From Thiomicrorhabdus sp. zzn3 (GTDB lineage Bacteria; Pseudomonadota; Gammaproteobacteria; Thiomicrospirales; Thiomicrospiraceae), in the NCBI RefSeq assembly GCF_029767755.1, contig NZ_JARUQS010000001.1, forward strand, positions 868,001-932,000: a DNA stretch of 64,000 bases, given 5' to 3'. A program made the translations under genes and the position numbers. The notes below the pieces were generated by a model. That model ran no database searches and had not been told where the DNA came from. It saw only the letters and a program-made list of their open reading frames with translations. How positions within the stretch are numbered: the first letter of the stretch is position 1; each line of letters starts with the position of its first letter. Of this stretch, positions 41,137-51,985 are shown in pieces.

Positions 41137-43227
41137 ATGGCTAAAATTACCCAGTCATTCCAATATGGCCAACATGAAGTTACATTAGAAACCGGTGAAA
41201 TCGCGCGTCAGGCTGACGCAGCGGTAATGATTGGAATGGGAGATACCCGTATTCTGGTCACGGTTGTGGCATCCAAAACGGTAAAAGAGGGACAAGATTT
41301 CTTTCCGTTAACGGTTAACTATCAAGAGAAAGCTTATGCGGCAGGTCGTATTCCAGGTGGTTTTCTGAAGCGTGAAGGGCGCCCATCGGAAAATGAAACG
41401 CTGACGTCTCGTCTGATTGACCGTCCGATTCGCCCCCTGTTTCCAAAAGGATTCTTGAACGAAGTGCAGGTTATTGCAACCGTTGTGGCTTTGGACCCGG
41501 AAGTGGGGACTGAAGTGCCTGCAATGTTAGGAACCTCTGCGGCACTGTCTATTTCTGGGATTCCGTTTAATGGCCCAATCGGTGCCGCTATTATCGGTTA
41601 CCGCGATGGAGAATACCTGTTGAATCCTAGCCCGGAAGCCCTGGAAACTTCTGACCTGGAGTTGAGTGTGGCCGGTACTTCCGATGCGGTGTTGATGGTC
41701 GAGTCGGAAGCGGCGGAACTGCCTGAAGATGTTATGCTTGGCGCCGTGATGTACGGTCATTTGCAGATGCAGGTGGCGATCAAGGCGATCGAGGAATTCG
41801 CCGCCAAAGTCGATAAGCCGATGATGGAATGGCAGGCGCCGGAAGAAAACACCGCTCTGAAAACGGCGGTGTTTGAGTTGATTCGTGCCGATGTTGAGGC
41901 GGCTTATCTAATCTCCGATAAAATGGAACGTTACGCGGCGTTGGATGCGGCTAAGAGCAAAGCGCTTGAAAACCTGGCTGTCAGCGATGTGAATCCAGAT
42001 GGGTTTGATGCCGGCGAAATCGAAGGGATGTTCGGTAAGCTGCAAAAAGAGATTGTACGTGGACGCATTCTGGCTGGTGAACCGCGTATTGACGGTCGAG
42101 ATACGCAAACGGTTCGTCCGATTGAATGTAAAGTCGGCGTGCTGCCGCAGGTACACGGCTCAGCGCTGTTTACTCGTGGTGAAACACAAGCCTTGGTGGT
42201 GACCACTCTGGGTACCGAGAAGGACGCTAAAATCGTTGATGAATTGACGGGGTCTTACCATGACCGCTTTATGCTGCACTATAACTTCCCGCCATTCTCA
42301 GTCGGTGAATGTGGTCGTGTTGGTAGCCCGGGGCGCCGCGAAATTGGTCACGGTATGTTGGCGCGTCGCGGAGTAGCGGCACTGTTGCCTACTGAAGACG
42401 AATTTCCTTACACCATCCGTGTGGTTTCGGAAATTACCGAATCTAACGGTTCCAGCTCAATGGCGTCTGTCTGTGGTACGTCCATGTCATTGATGCATGC
42501 GGGCGTGCCGATTGCTGCACCTGTTGCGGGTATTGCGATGGGGCTGATCAAAGAAGAGAGCGGTTTTGCCGTACTGTCCGATATCTTGGGCGATGAAGAT
42601 CACCTGGGCGATATGGACTTTAAAGTGGCGGGTACCGACCAAGGGGTCACCGCTTTGCAAATGGATATTAAGATCAACGGAATCACAGAAGAGATTATGC
42701 GCATCGCTTTGGATCAAGCGAAAGCAGGACGTTTGCATATCTTGGGCGAAATGGCTAAAGCCATTACCTCTTCAAACGCTGAGGTGGCCGGCACGGCACC
42801 GCGCTTCTTCAATGTAAAAGTGAAGCCAGAGAAAGTGCGTGAGATCATCGGTAAAGGTGGTGCGACCATTCGTGCGTTAACCGAAGAAACCGGGTGTACG
42901 ATTGAAATCGACGATGACGGTAATGTGAAGATTGCCGCGGTGGATGAAGACGCTGCCAATCTTGCGAAAGCGCGTATTGCTGAGATTACGGCAGAACCGG
43001 AAATTGGTAAAACCTACGATGCCGTGGTTAAGAAAATCGTCGATTTCGGTGCATTTGTGGCCTACATGCCTGGTCGTGAAGGTTTAGTCCATGTGTCTCA
43101 AATCGCCGAAGAGCGGGTTGAGAATGTCGAGGATTACCTGAAAGAGGGGCAAGAGATTCGCGTAAAACTGACGGACATCGACAAGCAAGGTCGTGTGAAG
43201 CTGTCTATGAAAGACGCCGATAAATAA
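41137..43227 (+). CDS. pnp: Polyribonucleotide nucleotidyltransferase (PNPase)
   Basis: A phosphorolytic 3'-5' exoribonuclease of the RNA degradosome. The 696-residue protein has two RNase PH domains (first about 1-220, second about 310-545 with the catalytic-region motif [16 protein letters not shown]), a KH domain ([25 protein letters not shown]) and a C-terminal S1 domain ([32 protein letters not shown]). Length and order are standard. A terminator with an 11-bp stem follows, preceded by a CAGGCCTG copy. Confidence 0.98.
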   Translation: MAKITQSFQYGQHEVTLETGEIARQADAAVMIGMGDTRILVTVVASKTVKEGQDFFPLTVNYQEKAYAAGRIPGGFLKREGRPSENETLTSRLIDRPIRPLFPKGFLNEVQVIATVVALDPEVGTEVPAMLGTSAALSISGIPFNGPIGAAIIGYRDGEYLLNPSPEALETSDLELSVAGTSDAVLMVESEAAELPEDVMLGAVMYGHLQMQVAIKAIEEFAAKVDKPMMEWQAPEENTALKTAVFELIRADVEAAYLISDKMERYAALDAAKSKALENLAVSDVNPDGFDAGEIEGMFGKLQKEIVRGRILAGEPRIDGRDTQTVRPIECKVGVLPQVHGSALFTRGETQALVVTTLGTEKDAKIVDELTGSYHDRFMLHYNFPPFSVGECGRVGSPGRREIGHGMLARRGVAALLPTEDEFPYTIRVVSEITESNGSSSMASVCGTSMSLMHAGVPIAAPVAGIAMGLIKEESGFAVLSDILGDEDHLGDMDFKVAGTDQGVTALQMDIKINGITEEIMRIALDQAKAGRLHILGEMAKAITSSNAEVAGTAPRFFNVKVKPEKVREIIGKGGATIRALTEETGCTIEIDDDGNVKIAAVDEDAANLAKARIAEITAEPEIGKTYDAVVKKIVDFGAFVAYMPGREGLVHVSQIAEERVENVEDYLKEGQEIRVKLTDIDKQGRVKLSMKDADK

Positions 43228-43256
43228 CAGCTTGGCAACAGCAGGTTGCTTTTGGG

Positions 43257-43264
43257 CAGGCCTG
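43257..43264. repeat. CAGGCCTG element after pnp
   Basis: An exact copy 30 bases after the pnp stop, immediately before the pnp terminator hairpin. Confidence 0.75.
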
Positions 43265-43273
43265 TTCAAATTG

Positions 43274-43306
43274 AGGCCGTTCAGTGATTCTGAATGGCCT
43301 TTTTTA
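43274..43306 (+). terminator. pnp terminator
   Basis: Stem AGGCCGTTCAG / CTGAATGGCCT (one G-T pair) with a 5-nt loop, then TTTTTT. Confidence 0.92.
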
Positions 43307-43432
43307 TAGGCTTTTTATTGTCTTTGGCGATTGAAAATTCAGTCGGCATGCCTATAAAAACTGAATACAACCTGACGTTATTCAGGCCCCCTAAACATTC
43401 ATTCTGAAGAGAACTTTACGGAAAATAAAATT

Positions 43433-46351
43433 ATGTCAAAACATCATCCGGCATTCGAATTTATTGGTCACCACACGATTGAAACCTTGAATTTAACGGT
43501 TGAGCACTACCGGCATAAGGTCACCGGCGCCGAACATTATCACATGGCGGCAGACGACCCCCAGAATGTATTTTTAGTGGCATTGAGAACCGTGCCGATG
43601 GACTCGACCGGTGTGGCGCATATTCTGGAACATACCGTGTTATGTGGGAGTGAAAAATACCCGGTACGTGATCCTTTCTTTATGATGATTCGCCGTTCGT
43701 TGAATACCTTTATGAACGCCTTTACTTCCAGTGATTGGACGGCCTACCCGTTTGCCACGGAAAACAGAAAAGATTTTCAGAACTTGTTGCAAGTCTATAT
43801 GGATGCAGTATTTTTTCCAAATTTGGATCCATTGGATTTTGCCCAGGAAGGGCACCGTCTGGAATTTGAAGAGATGGATAATCCGGCGTCACCATTGACC
43901 TTTAAAGGGGTGGTGTTTAATGAAATGAAAGGGGCGATGAGTTCACCGATTTCACGTCTGTGGCAAACCTTAACCAGAGAGCTTTATCCGACCTCTACTT
44001 ATCACTATAACAGTGGCGGTGAGCCGGTCGACATTCCCAACCTGAGCTATCAGCAACTGGTCGATTTCCATCAGGCTCACTACCATCCCTCCAACTCGGT
44101 GTTTATGACTTACGGGGATATCAGTGCAGAAGCCCATCAAACTCAGTTTGAAGAATTGGCATTGAAGCGTTTTGATTCGCCGGTGCCTCAAGTACATGTT
44201 GGGCTGGAAGAGCGCTTCACAGAACCGAAAAACATTGAAGCGCTGTACGCTCTGGATGAAGAAGACACCCAAAGAAAAACCCATATTGAGCTGGCTTGGT
44301 TGCTGGGACAGAACCAGGATCCGAAAGAGGTGCTCAAAGGGCAGCTGCTCTCGGCGGTGTTGTTGGATAACAGTGCCTCCCCGCTGCGCAAAGTATTGGA
44401 AGGAACCGAACTGGCTTCAGCGCCGTCGCCGTTATGCGGTTTGGAGGAGTCAAACAAAGAGATGGTCTTTGCGGTGGGGGTACAGGGTTCCGATCCGGAA
44501 CATGCCGATGCGATTGAAGCACTGATTATCAATGAACTGGAACGCGTTGCCAAAGAGGGCGTGGCCCAAAATCAGGTGGAAGCGATGCTGCATCAATTGG
44601 AACTTTCCCAGCGTGAAGTGGGAGGAGACAGTTATCCATACGGTCTGCAGCTGATTCTGCATGCGTTGCCGGGAGCCTTGCATGATGGCGATCCGATCGC
44701 ACTACTGGACATTGATGAGGCTTTACAGGAACTGGAAGAAGCGATTAAAGATCCGGAGTTTATACCCGGCCTGGTCAAACACTGGTTGCTTGATAACCCG
44801 CACCGTGTGCGCTTGGTCATGAAGCCAGACAGCGAGCTGGCAAAGCGTGAAGCCGAAGCGGAAAAAGCGCGATTGCAACAGATTCAAGCAGGCCTGTCGG
44901 AAGCCGAAAAACAGCAAATCATCGAGCAGGCATTTGCTCTGGAAGCACGCCAGCAACAGGTGGATGATCCAAGCATTTTGCCGGAGGTCACGAAAGAGGA
45001 TATTCCTGCGGAGCTTAAAACCGTCACCGGCGTAAAAACGGCGATTGGTTCACTTCCGGTCAGCGGTTATCAATGCGGTACCAATGGTTTGGTGTACGAA
45101 CAGGTATTGATGGAATTGCCGGACCTGAGCGAGCATGAAAAAGCCATTTTACCGCTGTTTAACAGCTGCTTGACCGAAGTGGGCAGTGCCGGGCGTAACT
45201 ATATTGAAACCCAGGAGCATCAAGCGGCCGTGACTGGTGGGCTTTCAGCACGCTCTGCACTGCACAGTCGCGTGGGCGATAAAGAAGGCTTCCACAGTCA
45301 CTTTATTTTGTCCTCTAAGGCGCTTGCGCGTAATCAGCATGCCATGGCTGAGCTGATGGAGCAGACCTTGTTTGAGGCGCGCTTTGACGAGTATGCGCGT
45401 ATTAAAGATCTGATCGGGCAGATCCGCGCCAGCGTCGATCACGGCATTACCGGAAACGGACATGGCCTGGCGATGATGGCGGCGACGCAAACCTTTACCC
45501 CGATTGCAAAATGGAAGTTTGATCGCAGCGGCTTCGCCGGTATTCAGTTTGTAAAACAGTTTAACGATAAACTCAAAGAGCCGACGGCTTTGGAAGAGTT
45601 TGCATCGCAGCTGCAAACGATCCAGAAAAAACTCCAACAAGCGCCAAAGCAGGCATTGCTGGTGGCGGACGAACACAGTTATGATGAGGCGCTGAGCGGC
45701 ATGCAACAGCATTGGTCGCGCATTCAGCAAGGCGTGTCGGACGACGCTCTGTTCCGTCTGGAAAGTTCGGCCAAGCAAATCAAGCAGGCCTGGGTCACCA
45801 GTACTCAGGTAAACTTCTGCGCGCAAGCCTATCCGGCGGTAGCGGCGGATCATGCCGATGCACCGAAACTGGCGGTATTGGGGGCCTGTCTGCGCAATGG
45901 CTTCTTGCATTCTGCCGTGCGCGAAAAAGGCGGGGCTTATGGGGGCGGCGCCACTTTTAATGCCGAAGCGGCAGCGTTTGTGTTCTACTCCTACCGCGAT
46001 CCGCGTTTGCTGGAAACTTATGCCGACTTTGAAAAAGCCAAAGACTGGCTGATGAGCAGCGAAGCGACCCAAGCCAAGGTGGATGAAGCGATATTGAATG
46101 TAATCAGCGCCATGGATAAACCGGGGTCTCCGGCGGGTGAAGCGAAAAAAGCGTTCTATCAGCAGCTGTATGGTCGTACGCATGACGTGCGTATGGCTTA
46201 TCGTGAAGGCGTTATTTCTACCACTATCGAAGAGTTGCGCGAAGTAGCCGAGCGTTATCTGAAACCGGAAAATGCGTCTTCGGCGGTGCTGACCCACAGC
46301 GGTATGAGCGATATTGTTAAAGATAATGGCTTTGAACTGTTGACGCTTTAA
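43433..46351 (+). CDS. M16C-family zinc metalloprotease (PreP/presequence-protease-like)
   Basis: A 972-residue peptidase of the pitrilysin superfamily, which degrades short peptides inside a clamshell chamber. The inverted zinc motif HILEH is at residues 63-67, with the downstream glutamate expected in FKGVVFNEMKGAMSS. SEKYPVRDPFFMM and RSLNTFMNAFTSSDWTAYPFAT are typical of subfamily M16C (PreP, Cym1, falcilysin). The second, catalytically inactive half includes a central coiled-coil linker around residues 460-505 and RNGFLHSAVREKGGAYGGGA. No signal peptide is present, so it acts in the cytosol. Two CAGGCCTG copies (44889, 45785) lie inside. Confidence 0.9.
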   Translation: MSKHHPAFEFIGHHTIETLNLTVEHYRHKVTGAEHYHMAADDPQNVFLVALRTVPMDSTGVAHILEHTVLCGSEKYPVRDPFFMMIRRSLNTFMNAFTSSDWTAYPFATENRKDFQNLLQVYMDAVFFPNLDPLDFAQEGHRLEFEEMDNPASPLTFKGVVFNEMKGAMSSPISRLWQTLTRELYPTSTYHYNSGGEPVDIPNLSYQQLVDFHQAHYHPSNSVFMTYGDISAEAHQTQFEELALKRFDSPVPQVHVGLEERFTEPKNIEALYALDEEDTQRKTHIELAWLLGQNQDPKEVLKGQLLSAVLLDNSASPLRKVLEGTELASAPSPLCGLEESNKEMVFAVGVQGSDPEHADAIEALIINELERVAKEGVAQNQVEAMLHQLELSQREVGGDSYPYGLQLILHALPGALHDGDPIALLDIDEALQELEEAIKDPEFIPGLVKHWLLDNPHRVRLVMKPDSELAKREAEAEKARLQQIQAGLSEAEKQQIIEQAFALEARQQQVDDPSILPEVTKEDIPAELKTVTGVKTAIGSLPVSGYQCGTNGLVYEQVLMELPDLSEHEKAILPLFNSCLTEVGSAGRNYIETQEHQAAVTGGLSARSALHSRVGDKEGFHSHFILSSKALARNQHAMAELMEQTLFEARFDEYARIKDLIGQIRASVDHGITGNGHGLAMMAATQTFTPIAKWKFDRSGFAGIQFVKQFNDKLKEPTALEEFASQLQTIQKKLQQAPKQALLVADEHSYDEALSGMQQHWSRIQQGVSDDALFRLESSAKQIKQAWVTSTQVNFCAQAYPAVAADHADAPKLAVLGACLRNGFLHSAVREKGGAYGGGATFNAEAAAFVFYSYRDPRLLETYADFEKAKDWLMSSEATQAKVDEAILNVISAMDKPGSPAGEAKKAFYQQLYGRTHDVRMAYREGVISTTIEELREVAERYLKPENASSAVLTHSGMSDIVKDNGFELLTL

Positions 46352-46438
46352 GAGTAAGCTTTTGGCTAGGGCTTGTTCGATGTTTCAAACAGAGAGTGCT
46401 GCGGACAGGCCGTATACATTGACTCAAAGGACACGTTT

Positions 46439-46786
46439 ATGCCGCATATCATTATTGAGTACAGTCAAACCTCTCTGTGCGAAGAGGAACTGGCCGGTTT
46501 TATGGCTGAAGCCTATGAAGCGGTGAACTCGACTCAACTGTTTGAGGAAGAAAACATTAAGCTTCGACTGCACCCAGTGACGCATTTTCAGTTAGGGTTG
46601 CCGGATTGCGGCTTTATTCATGCGATGTGTCGCATCCATATCGGTAAAACCGAAGCGGAAAAGAAACACCTCAGCAAAACTTTGCTGGCTGCGATAAAAC
46701 GCTGTGTGAAAGGGCGGATGGTGATTACCGTAGAGGTGATGGATATGGATCGATTATGTTATGCCAAAACCATTACCGCCGATTAG
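46439..46786 (+). CDS. 5-carboxymethyl-2-hydroxymuconate isomerase-family protein
   Basis: A 115-residue tautomerase-superfamily protein. MPHIIIEYSQ provides the N-terminal proline (Pro-1 after Met removal) that is the general base in this superfamily. LRLHPVTHFQLGL and FIHAMCRIHIGKTEAEKKHLSKTLL match the CHMI/HpaF group. The start at 46439 is chosen because it exposes the proline and has GGA upstream; an upstream ATG at 46373 does not. No homoprotocatechuate pathway genes are nearby, so the real substrate is doubtful. Confidence 0.85.
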   Translation: MPHIIIEYSQTSLCEEELAGFMAEAYEAVNSTQLFEEENIKLRLHPVTHFQLGLPDCGFIHAMCRIHIGKTEAEKKHLSKTLLAAIKRCVKGRMVITVEVMDMDRLCYAKTITAD

Positions 46787-46815
46787 TAAATGGAAAGCTT
46801 ACCTGGCGTATAAAT

Positions 46816-46855
46816 AAAAAACCGGCTTGGGAATCATTCTTAGCCGGTTTTTTAT
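46816..46855. terminator. Bidirectional terminator between CHMI-like gene and cnoX
   Basis: Perfect 12-bp stem AAAAAACCGGCT / AGCCGGTTTTTT with a 14-nt loop between convergent genes. Confidence 0.88.
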
Positions 46856-46868
46856 CTTATGCTTTAGG

Positions 46869-47732
46869 TTAAAACATTAAATTTTGTAGTTTTCTGCGGT
46901 ACTGCATCACCATTTCCGGCTGATCGTCTTTAAGCATCTCAAAGATTTCCAGCAGGGTCTTTTTGGCAACGCCATCCTGAAAATCACGGTCGACCATAAA
47001 CAGTTTCAGTAAAGTCTGAAGTGCTTTCTCAGGGTGATTGTGTAGCATCAGATAGCCCGATAGAGCATACAGTGAATCCGGATCATTCGGATTCTCTGCC
47101 AATGTACTTTGCACCTCTTCAATCGGTGGCGCACTGGCGACAATTTCGGTGAATTTGAACAGGCCGAGCAGACCACGGCCTTCAGCCGATTCTTTGGCTT
47201 CATCCGGCAGTTTTTCCAGCAAGGCCTTGGCTTGATCCAAATGCCCACGTTGAAAATACATTTTCGCCAAATCCAAATGCACGCGGAAATTGTTTGGATT
47301 CGCTTCCGCCGCTTTTTTTAGCAGTTCCAGTGCCTTCTCATAATCATCCTCGGCAAACGCCTGATGCGCGGCCTGACGCAACTCTTCGGATTCATCCGCA
47401 GGCATATACTTTTCCAGTGCGTTCACAAAGGCTGAAGAGGGCTGGGCGCCTTGCAGTTCTTCCACCACCTGGCCCTGATGAAAAATCTTGAAACTGGGGA
47501 TGCTGCGGATCTGAAACTGGTCTGCCAATTCCTTCTGTTCTTCGGTGTTGACTTTAGCCAGGATAAAACGTCCGGCCAGATCAGCGGCCAGCTTTTCCAG
47601 CATCGGCATGACTTGCTTGCACGGCCCGCACCACGGAGCCCAAAAATCCACTAACACTGGAACATGAAACGAGTTCTGGACGACCATTTCCTGAAAATTT
47701 TCGGCCGTAATGTCAATAATCATCGGTTGCAT
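46869..47732 (-). CDS. cnoX: Thioredoxin-TPR co-chaperone (CnoX/YbbN-like)
   Basis: A 287-residue protein with an N-terminal thioredoxin fold (about 1-110) and a C-terminal TPR region (about 115-287). CnoX holds unfolding proteins during oxidative stress and passes them to GroEL or DnaK. The active site here is WAPWCGPCK, a full redox CGPC motif, whereas E. coli CnoX reads SxxC. It may therefore act as a true thiol oxidoreductase as well. RSIPSFKIFHQGQVVEELQGAQP is the cis-Pro region. The start MQPMIID has GGA upstream; a longer frame of ten residues is unlikely. Confidence 0.88.
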   Translation of the reverse strand: MQPMIIDITAENFQEMVVQNSFHVPVLVDFWAPWCGPCKQVMPMLEKLAADLAGRFILAKVNTEEQKELADQFQIRSIPSFKIFHQGQVVEELQGAQPSSAFVNALEKYMPADESEELRQAAHQAFAEDDYEKALELLKKAAEANPNNFRVHLDLAKMYFQRGHLDQAKALLEKLPDEAKESAEGRGLLGLFKFTEIVASAPPIEEVQSTLAENPNDPDSLYALSGYLMLHNHPEKALQTLLKLFMVDRDFQDGVAKKTLLEIFEMLKDDQPEMVMQYRRKLQNLMF

Positions 47733-47878
47733 CGATTCAATCCTTGTTTTCAAACACTTCAAAATGAGACTGTATTAATTGATAGTGAATTATAGTGTAA
47801 GTGACCAATCCAACTGAGCTTATCTAGAGGCAGTGGTACATTTTTTCAAGACTGTCCGTGCCAGATTGGTAAAGAGGG

Positions 47879-48307
47879 CTAAGATAGGGGGTGCAAAATA
47901 TCCATGGTTTTCTGGCTGCGTTCAGCGTTGCAGAATTGCTGGATGGCGGAGTTAAACAAGGTTTTGTTTTCGGCAACAGATTCAAACAGGGTCATACAGG
48001 CACAAAACTTCTTATTGTCCGGTTTGCCGAAAATCTCCATTAGTGTCGAATCCGGGTGGGCCAATACTGCTTGGGTACATTCGAGTAAACGCGGGCCTAA
48101 CAATGGATGGTTTAGATAGGCCTGAGCCTCTTTAAGACTTTTGATCGAGTAAAAGCGCGTGGTTTCACTGTGCCCTAAACCGTCGATCTGCGGAAATACA
48201 AACCACATCCAGTGGGAACGCTTACGTCCTGCTTTCAGTTCCGAAAGGGCCGTAGCATAGATGTTTTCTTGGGCTTGAACAAAGCGTTCCAGGTGATAGG
48301 TCTTCAT
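47879..48307 (-). CDS. DUF1810 family protein
   Basis: A 142-residue soluble protein of the DUF1810 family (calpastatin-like annotation in some databases is misleading). Seen: MKTYHLERFVQAQENIYATAL, ELKAGRKRSHWMWFVFPQIDGLG, FYSIKSLKEAQAYLNHPLLGPRL and FGKPDNKKFCACMTLFE, all conserved in the family. The function is unknown. The start at 48307 matches the family N-terminus, but no Shine-Dalgarno sequence is visible. Monocistronic. Confidence 0.88.
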   Translation of the reverse strand: MKTYHLERFVQAQENIYATALSELKAGRKRSHWMWFVFPQIDGLGHSETTRFYSIKSLKEAQAYLNHPLLGPRLLECTQAVLAHPDSTLMEIFGKPDNKKFCACMTLFESVAENKTLFNSAIQQFCNAERSQKTMDILHPLS

Positions 48308-48422
48308 AAGAGCATACATATTTTCAACGAGAAGAAGTATAAGCAACCTCTATACGATTTAAAAAATAACGAACAGTGTTATATTGGTATTTCATTGCGT
48401 TGTAGACAAAAGTGAATTGCTT

Positions 48423-49019
48423 ATGTTTTTCATAGAACCACAAGCTGAAAAGTTTCATATCAAGCACGAAACCCATAAAGAAACGCTTCTCAAGTTTATC
48501 GCTCTTGCGTTGATTCTGGTAGCTTATTTTTTATATGTTAGCTGGAAATATGGGAGCTCTGCGGGGTTGGCGGTCACCTTGCTGACCTGGAGTTTTTTTG
48601 TTCTATGTACCCCTATTGCCGATGGCGGCTTTATTCTGGCGTTTCCAATTCGCCTTTTGTTCAACATTAAGATGTCAATCACGCAGGTTGTGCTCTGGTT
48701 TGTAGCCGTTGGCCTTAATGCATTTATGTTGATTACGACCCCGGATTCCTACGACTTAACCTTTTTAACCCGCTTGCTTAAGCATATTCTGACGTCACCT
48801 TATCCCTATTGGAGCATTTTAATTTTAAGCGCGCTAGGCACACTTCTATCAATCTATTTTGGTGATGAAATGATGGATGTCACTTCCCATAAGGACCGGA
48901 TTCAGCACCATCGTCATGGATTGAAATACCGCACCATTCTGATTGCCGGACTAGGAGTATTAACCGTGGTTGCCTACTATTATTTATTAAGCGGCTTAGG
49001 CATCTCATTACCTGCATAA
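48423..49019 (+). CDS. Conserved inner-membrane protein of unknown function
   Basis: A 198-residue protein with about five hydrophobic helices (roughly 25-42, 50-66, 82-105, 127-145 and 170-190), separated by charged loops, one reading DVTSHKDRIQHHRHGLKYR. A distinctive segment, FFVLCTPIADGGFILAFPIRLLF, lies in the second to third helix. No family with known function was recognised. The start at 48423 is chosen because it gives a compact charged N-terminus; an upstream GTG at 48384 is possible. Confidence 0.75.
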   Translation: MFFIEPQAEKFHIKHETHKETLLKFIALALILVAYFLYVSWKYGSSAGLAVTLLTWSFFVLCTPIADGGFILAFPIRLLFNIKMSITQVVLWFVAVGLNAFMLITTPDSYDLTFLTRLLKHILTSPYPYWSILILSALGTLLSIYFGDEMMDVTSHKDRIQHHRHGLKYRTILIAGLGVLTVVAYYYLLSGLGISLPA

Positions 49020-49070
49020 TGAGAAATGGCCGAAACCAGACATGCCTCGTTTCGATTGGTTGATCTCTGA

Positions 49071-49094
49071 AACTCAACAGGCCTGCTCAGTTTT
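49071..49094. repeat. CAGGCCTG-family near-palindrome
   Basis: AACTCA and CTCAGTT arms flank CAGGCCTG (49078-49085). It lies between the convergent membrane-protein gene and roxA and may terminate both. Confidence 0.8.
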
Positions 49095-49120
49095 AGAATG
49101 GGATGAATTAATGGTTTTAT

Positions 49121-50290
49121 TTATTCAATAAACACCAAATATTGCAGTTTCCACAGATCAAACAGCAACGCTAAATTGCCTTGATGTTGAACGAGGCTGG
49201 CGAGTTCATCCTGGGTTAAAAACGACTGATTGGCGAGTTTGCGGGTCATCTCCGGCTGAGCACCGAAATCGTTCCAAATGGCACCGTTAATATACAGTGC
49301 CGGTTGGTCAGTTGTTTCAGTGTAAGCAAAGCGGCACACCGGGTCTTTGATCAGGCCGTGTTCAACCAGCAACGCGCCGGCAAAGTCTTCAATGGTTGGC
49401 GTTTCCTCTTCGCTCAGGGGTTCCGGCAGTTGCTGTGCCGCGACCTGATCGAGTTGGGTGGCAAAGCGTCCGAACCAGGTTTTGAGCAGGCCTCTGTCTT
49501 GCAGAATGGATTGCAACAGTGCCTGGGCCTGATCGACCGCCGCTTCGGTGACTTCGCCCGGATTGAGACCAGCCTGCCACTGAGGATCGACATACAGTTG
49601 TTTGAAACGCTCCATTTCCGAAAGATGATCGCCGAAACTGTCCCACAGCTCCTGGCCGCGATAGGTGCGGTAGCCGATGGAGTAGGTCATGCATTCGTCA
49701 TCTAAGGCGATGCCGTGATGCCCCCATTTGGGCGGCAGGTAGAGAATATCACCGGCTGCAAACTCGTAGTCCTCTTCCACCTTGAAGGTTTTCATTAGAC
49801 GCAGGTCCACGCCTTCGATGTAGTTGGTTTCGTCGCAGTCTTGAGAGGTCAATTGCCAGCGGCGTTTTCCGGCGGCTTGCAGCAGAAACACGTCGTAATG
49901 GTCGAAATGCGGGCCGACATTGCCGCCGGTGGTGGCGTAGCTGACCATAATGTCGTCAATGCGCCAGCGCGGCAGAAAATCGAAGTCGTTGAGAATGTCG
50001 GTGACGTCCGGAATCAAACGATCCATGCCTTGAATCAGCAGGGTCCAGTTCTGTTCCGGCAGTTGCGCATAGGTGGCTTCGTCGAACGGGCCTTTTAACA
50101 GTTCGTAATCCTGTTCGCCATGCTGAATGACAATTCGGCTTTCCACCTCTTCTTCCAGAGACAGTCCGGCCAATTCTTCGGCGGACACCGGCGCTTCAAA
50201 CCCGGGCAGGGCATTACGAATCACCAAAGGTTTCTTTTGCCAGTACTCTTTTAAAAAAGTGGGTAAATCAATATCCTGGAACTGAATCAT
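49121..50290 (-). CDS. roxA: Ribosomal protein L16 arginine hydroxylase RoxA
   Basis: A 2-oxoglutarate and Fe(II)-dependent JmjC-type oxygenase that hydroxylates an arginine of 50S protein L16. The 389-residue protein shows the facial triad: HxD at residues 128-130 (GPHFDHYDVFLLQ) and a distal His at 191 or 192 (PPKWGHHGIA). RRWQL and YRGQELWDSFGDHL are typical of the YcfD/RoxA group. It is on the same strand as purB; the two are separated by a 129-bp palindrome and a CAGGCCTG terminator, so roxA probably has its own promoter. Confidence 0.94.
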   Translation of the reverse strand: MIQFQDIDLPTFLKEYWQKKPLVIRNALPGFEAPVSAEELAGLSLEEEVESRIVIQHGEQDYELLKGPFDEATYAQLPEQNWTLLIQGMDRLIPDVTDILNDFDFLPRWRIDDIMVSYATTGGNVGPHFDHYDVFLLQAAGKRRWQLTSQDCDETNYIEGVDLRLMKTFKVEEDYEFAAGDILYLPPKWGHHGIALDDECMTYSIGYRTYRGQELWDSFGDHLSEMERFKQLYVDPQWQAGLNPGEVTEAAVDQAQALLQSILQDRGLLKTWFGRFATQLDQVAAQQLPEPLSEEETPTIEDFAGALLVEHGLIKDPVCRFAYTETTDQPALYINGAIWNDFGAQPEMTRKLANQSFLTQDELASLVQHQGNLALLFDLWKLQYLVFIE

Positions 50291-50314
50291 AAACCGGACT
50301 CACCTATTTTGATC

Positions 50315-50345
50315 AAATAAAAAACCCACCAGGCCTGGTGGGTTT
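50315..50345 (-). terminator. purB terminator: perfect 24-bp palindrome with CAGGCCTG core
   Basis: Bases 50322-50345 are a perfect palindrome with arms AAACCCAC/GTGGGTTT around CAGGCCTG (50330-50337). On the minus strand the stem is followed by T-rich sequence, so it ends purB transcripts before roxA. Confidence 0.88.
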
Positions 50346-50373
50346 AAAGTGGCTTTAGTTGAATCGTTCAATA

Positions 50374-51914
<1,541 letters not shown>

Positions 51915-51985
51915 TTATCTGAAATTAATGGTGTGGTATTATATCGCAATTCATTTTCTATTTTTGTTTTTAGGAGAGACCCCCT

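Noticed and set aside
45245-46297. Long open frame of 350 codons on the minus strand inside the M16C protease gene
   Set aside because: It is antisense to a well-supported coding sequence with a zinc motif, has no ribosome-binding site and no recognisable domain; it reflects codon bias on the complementary strand.
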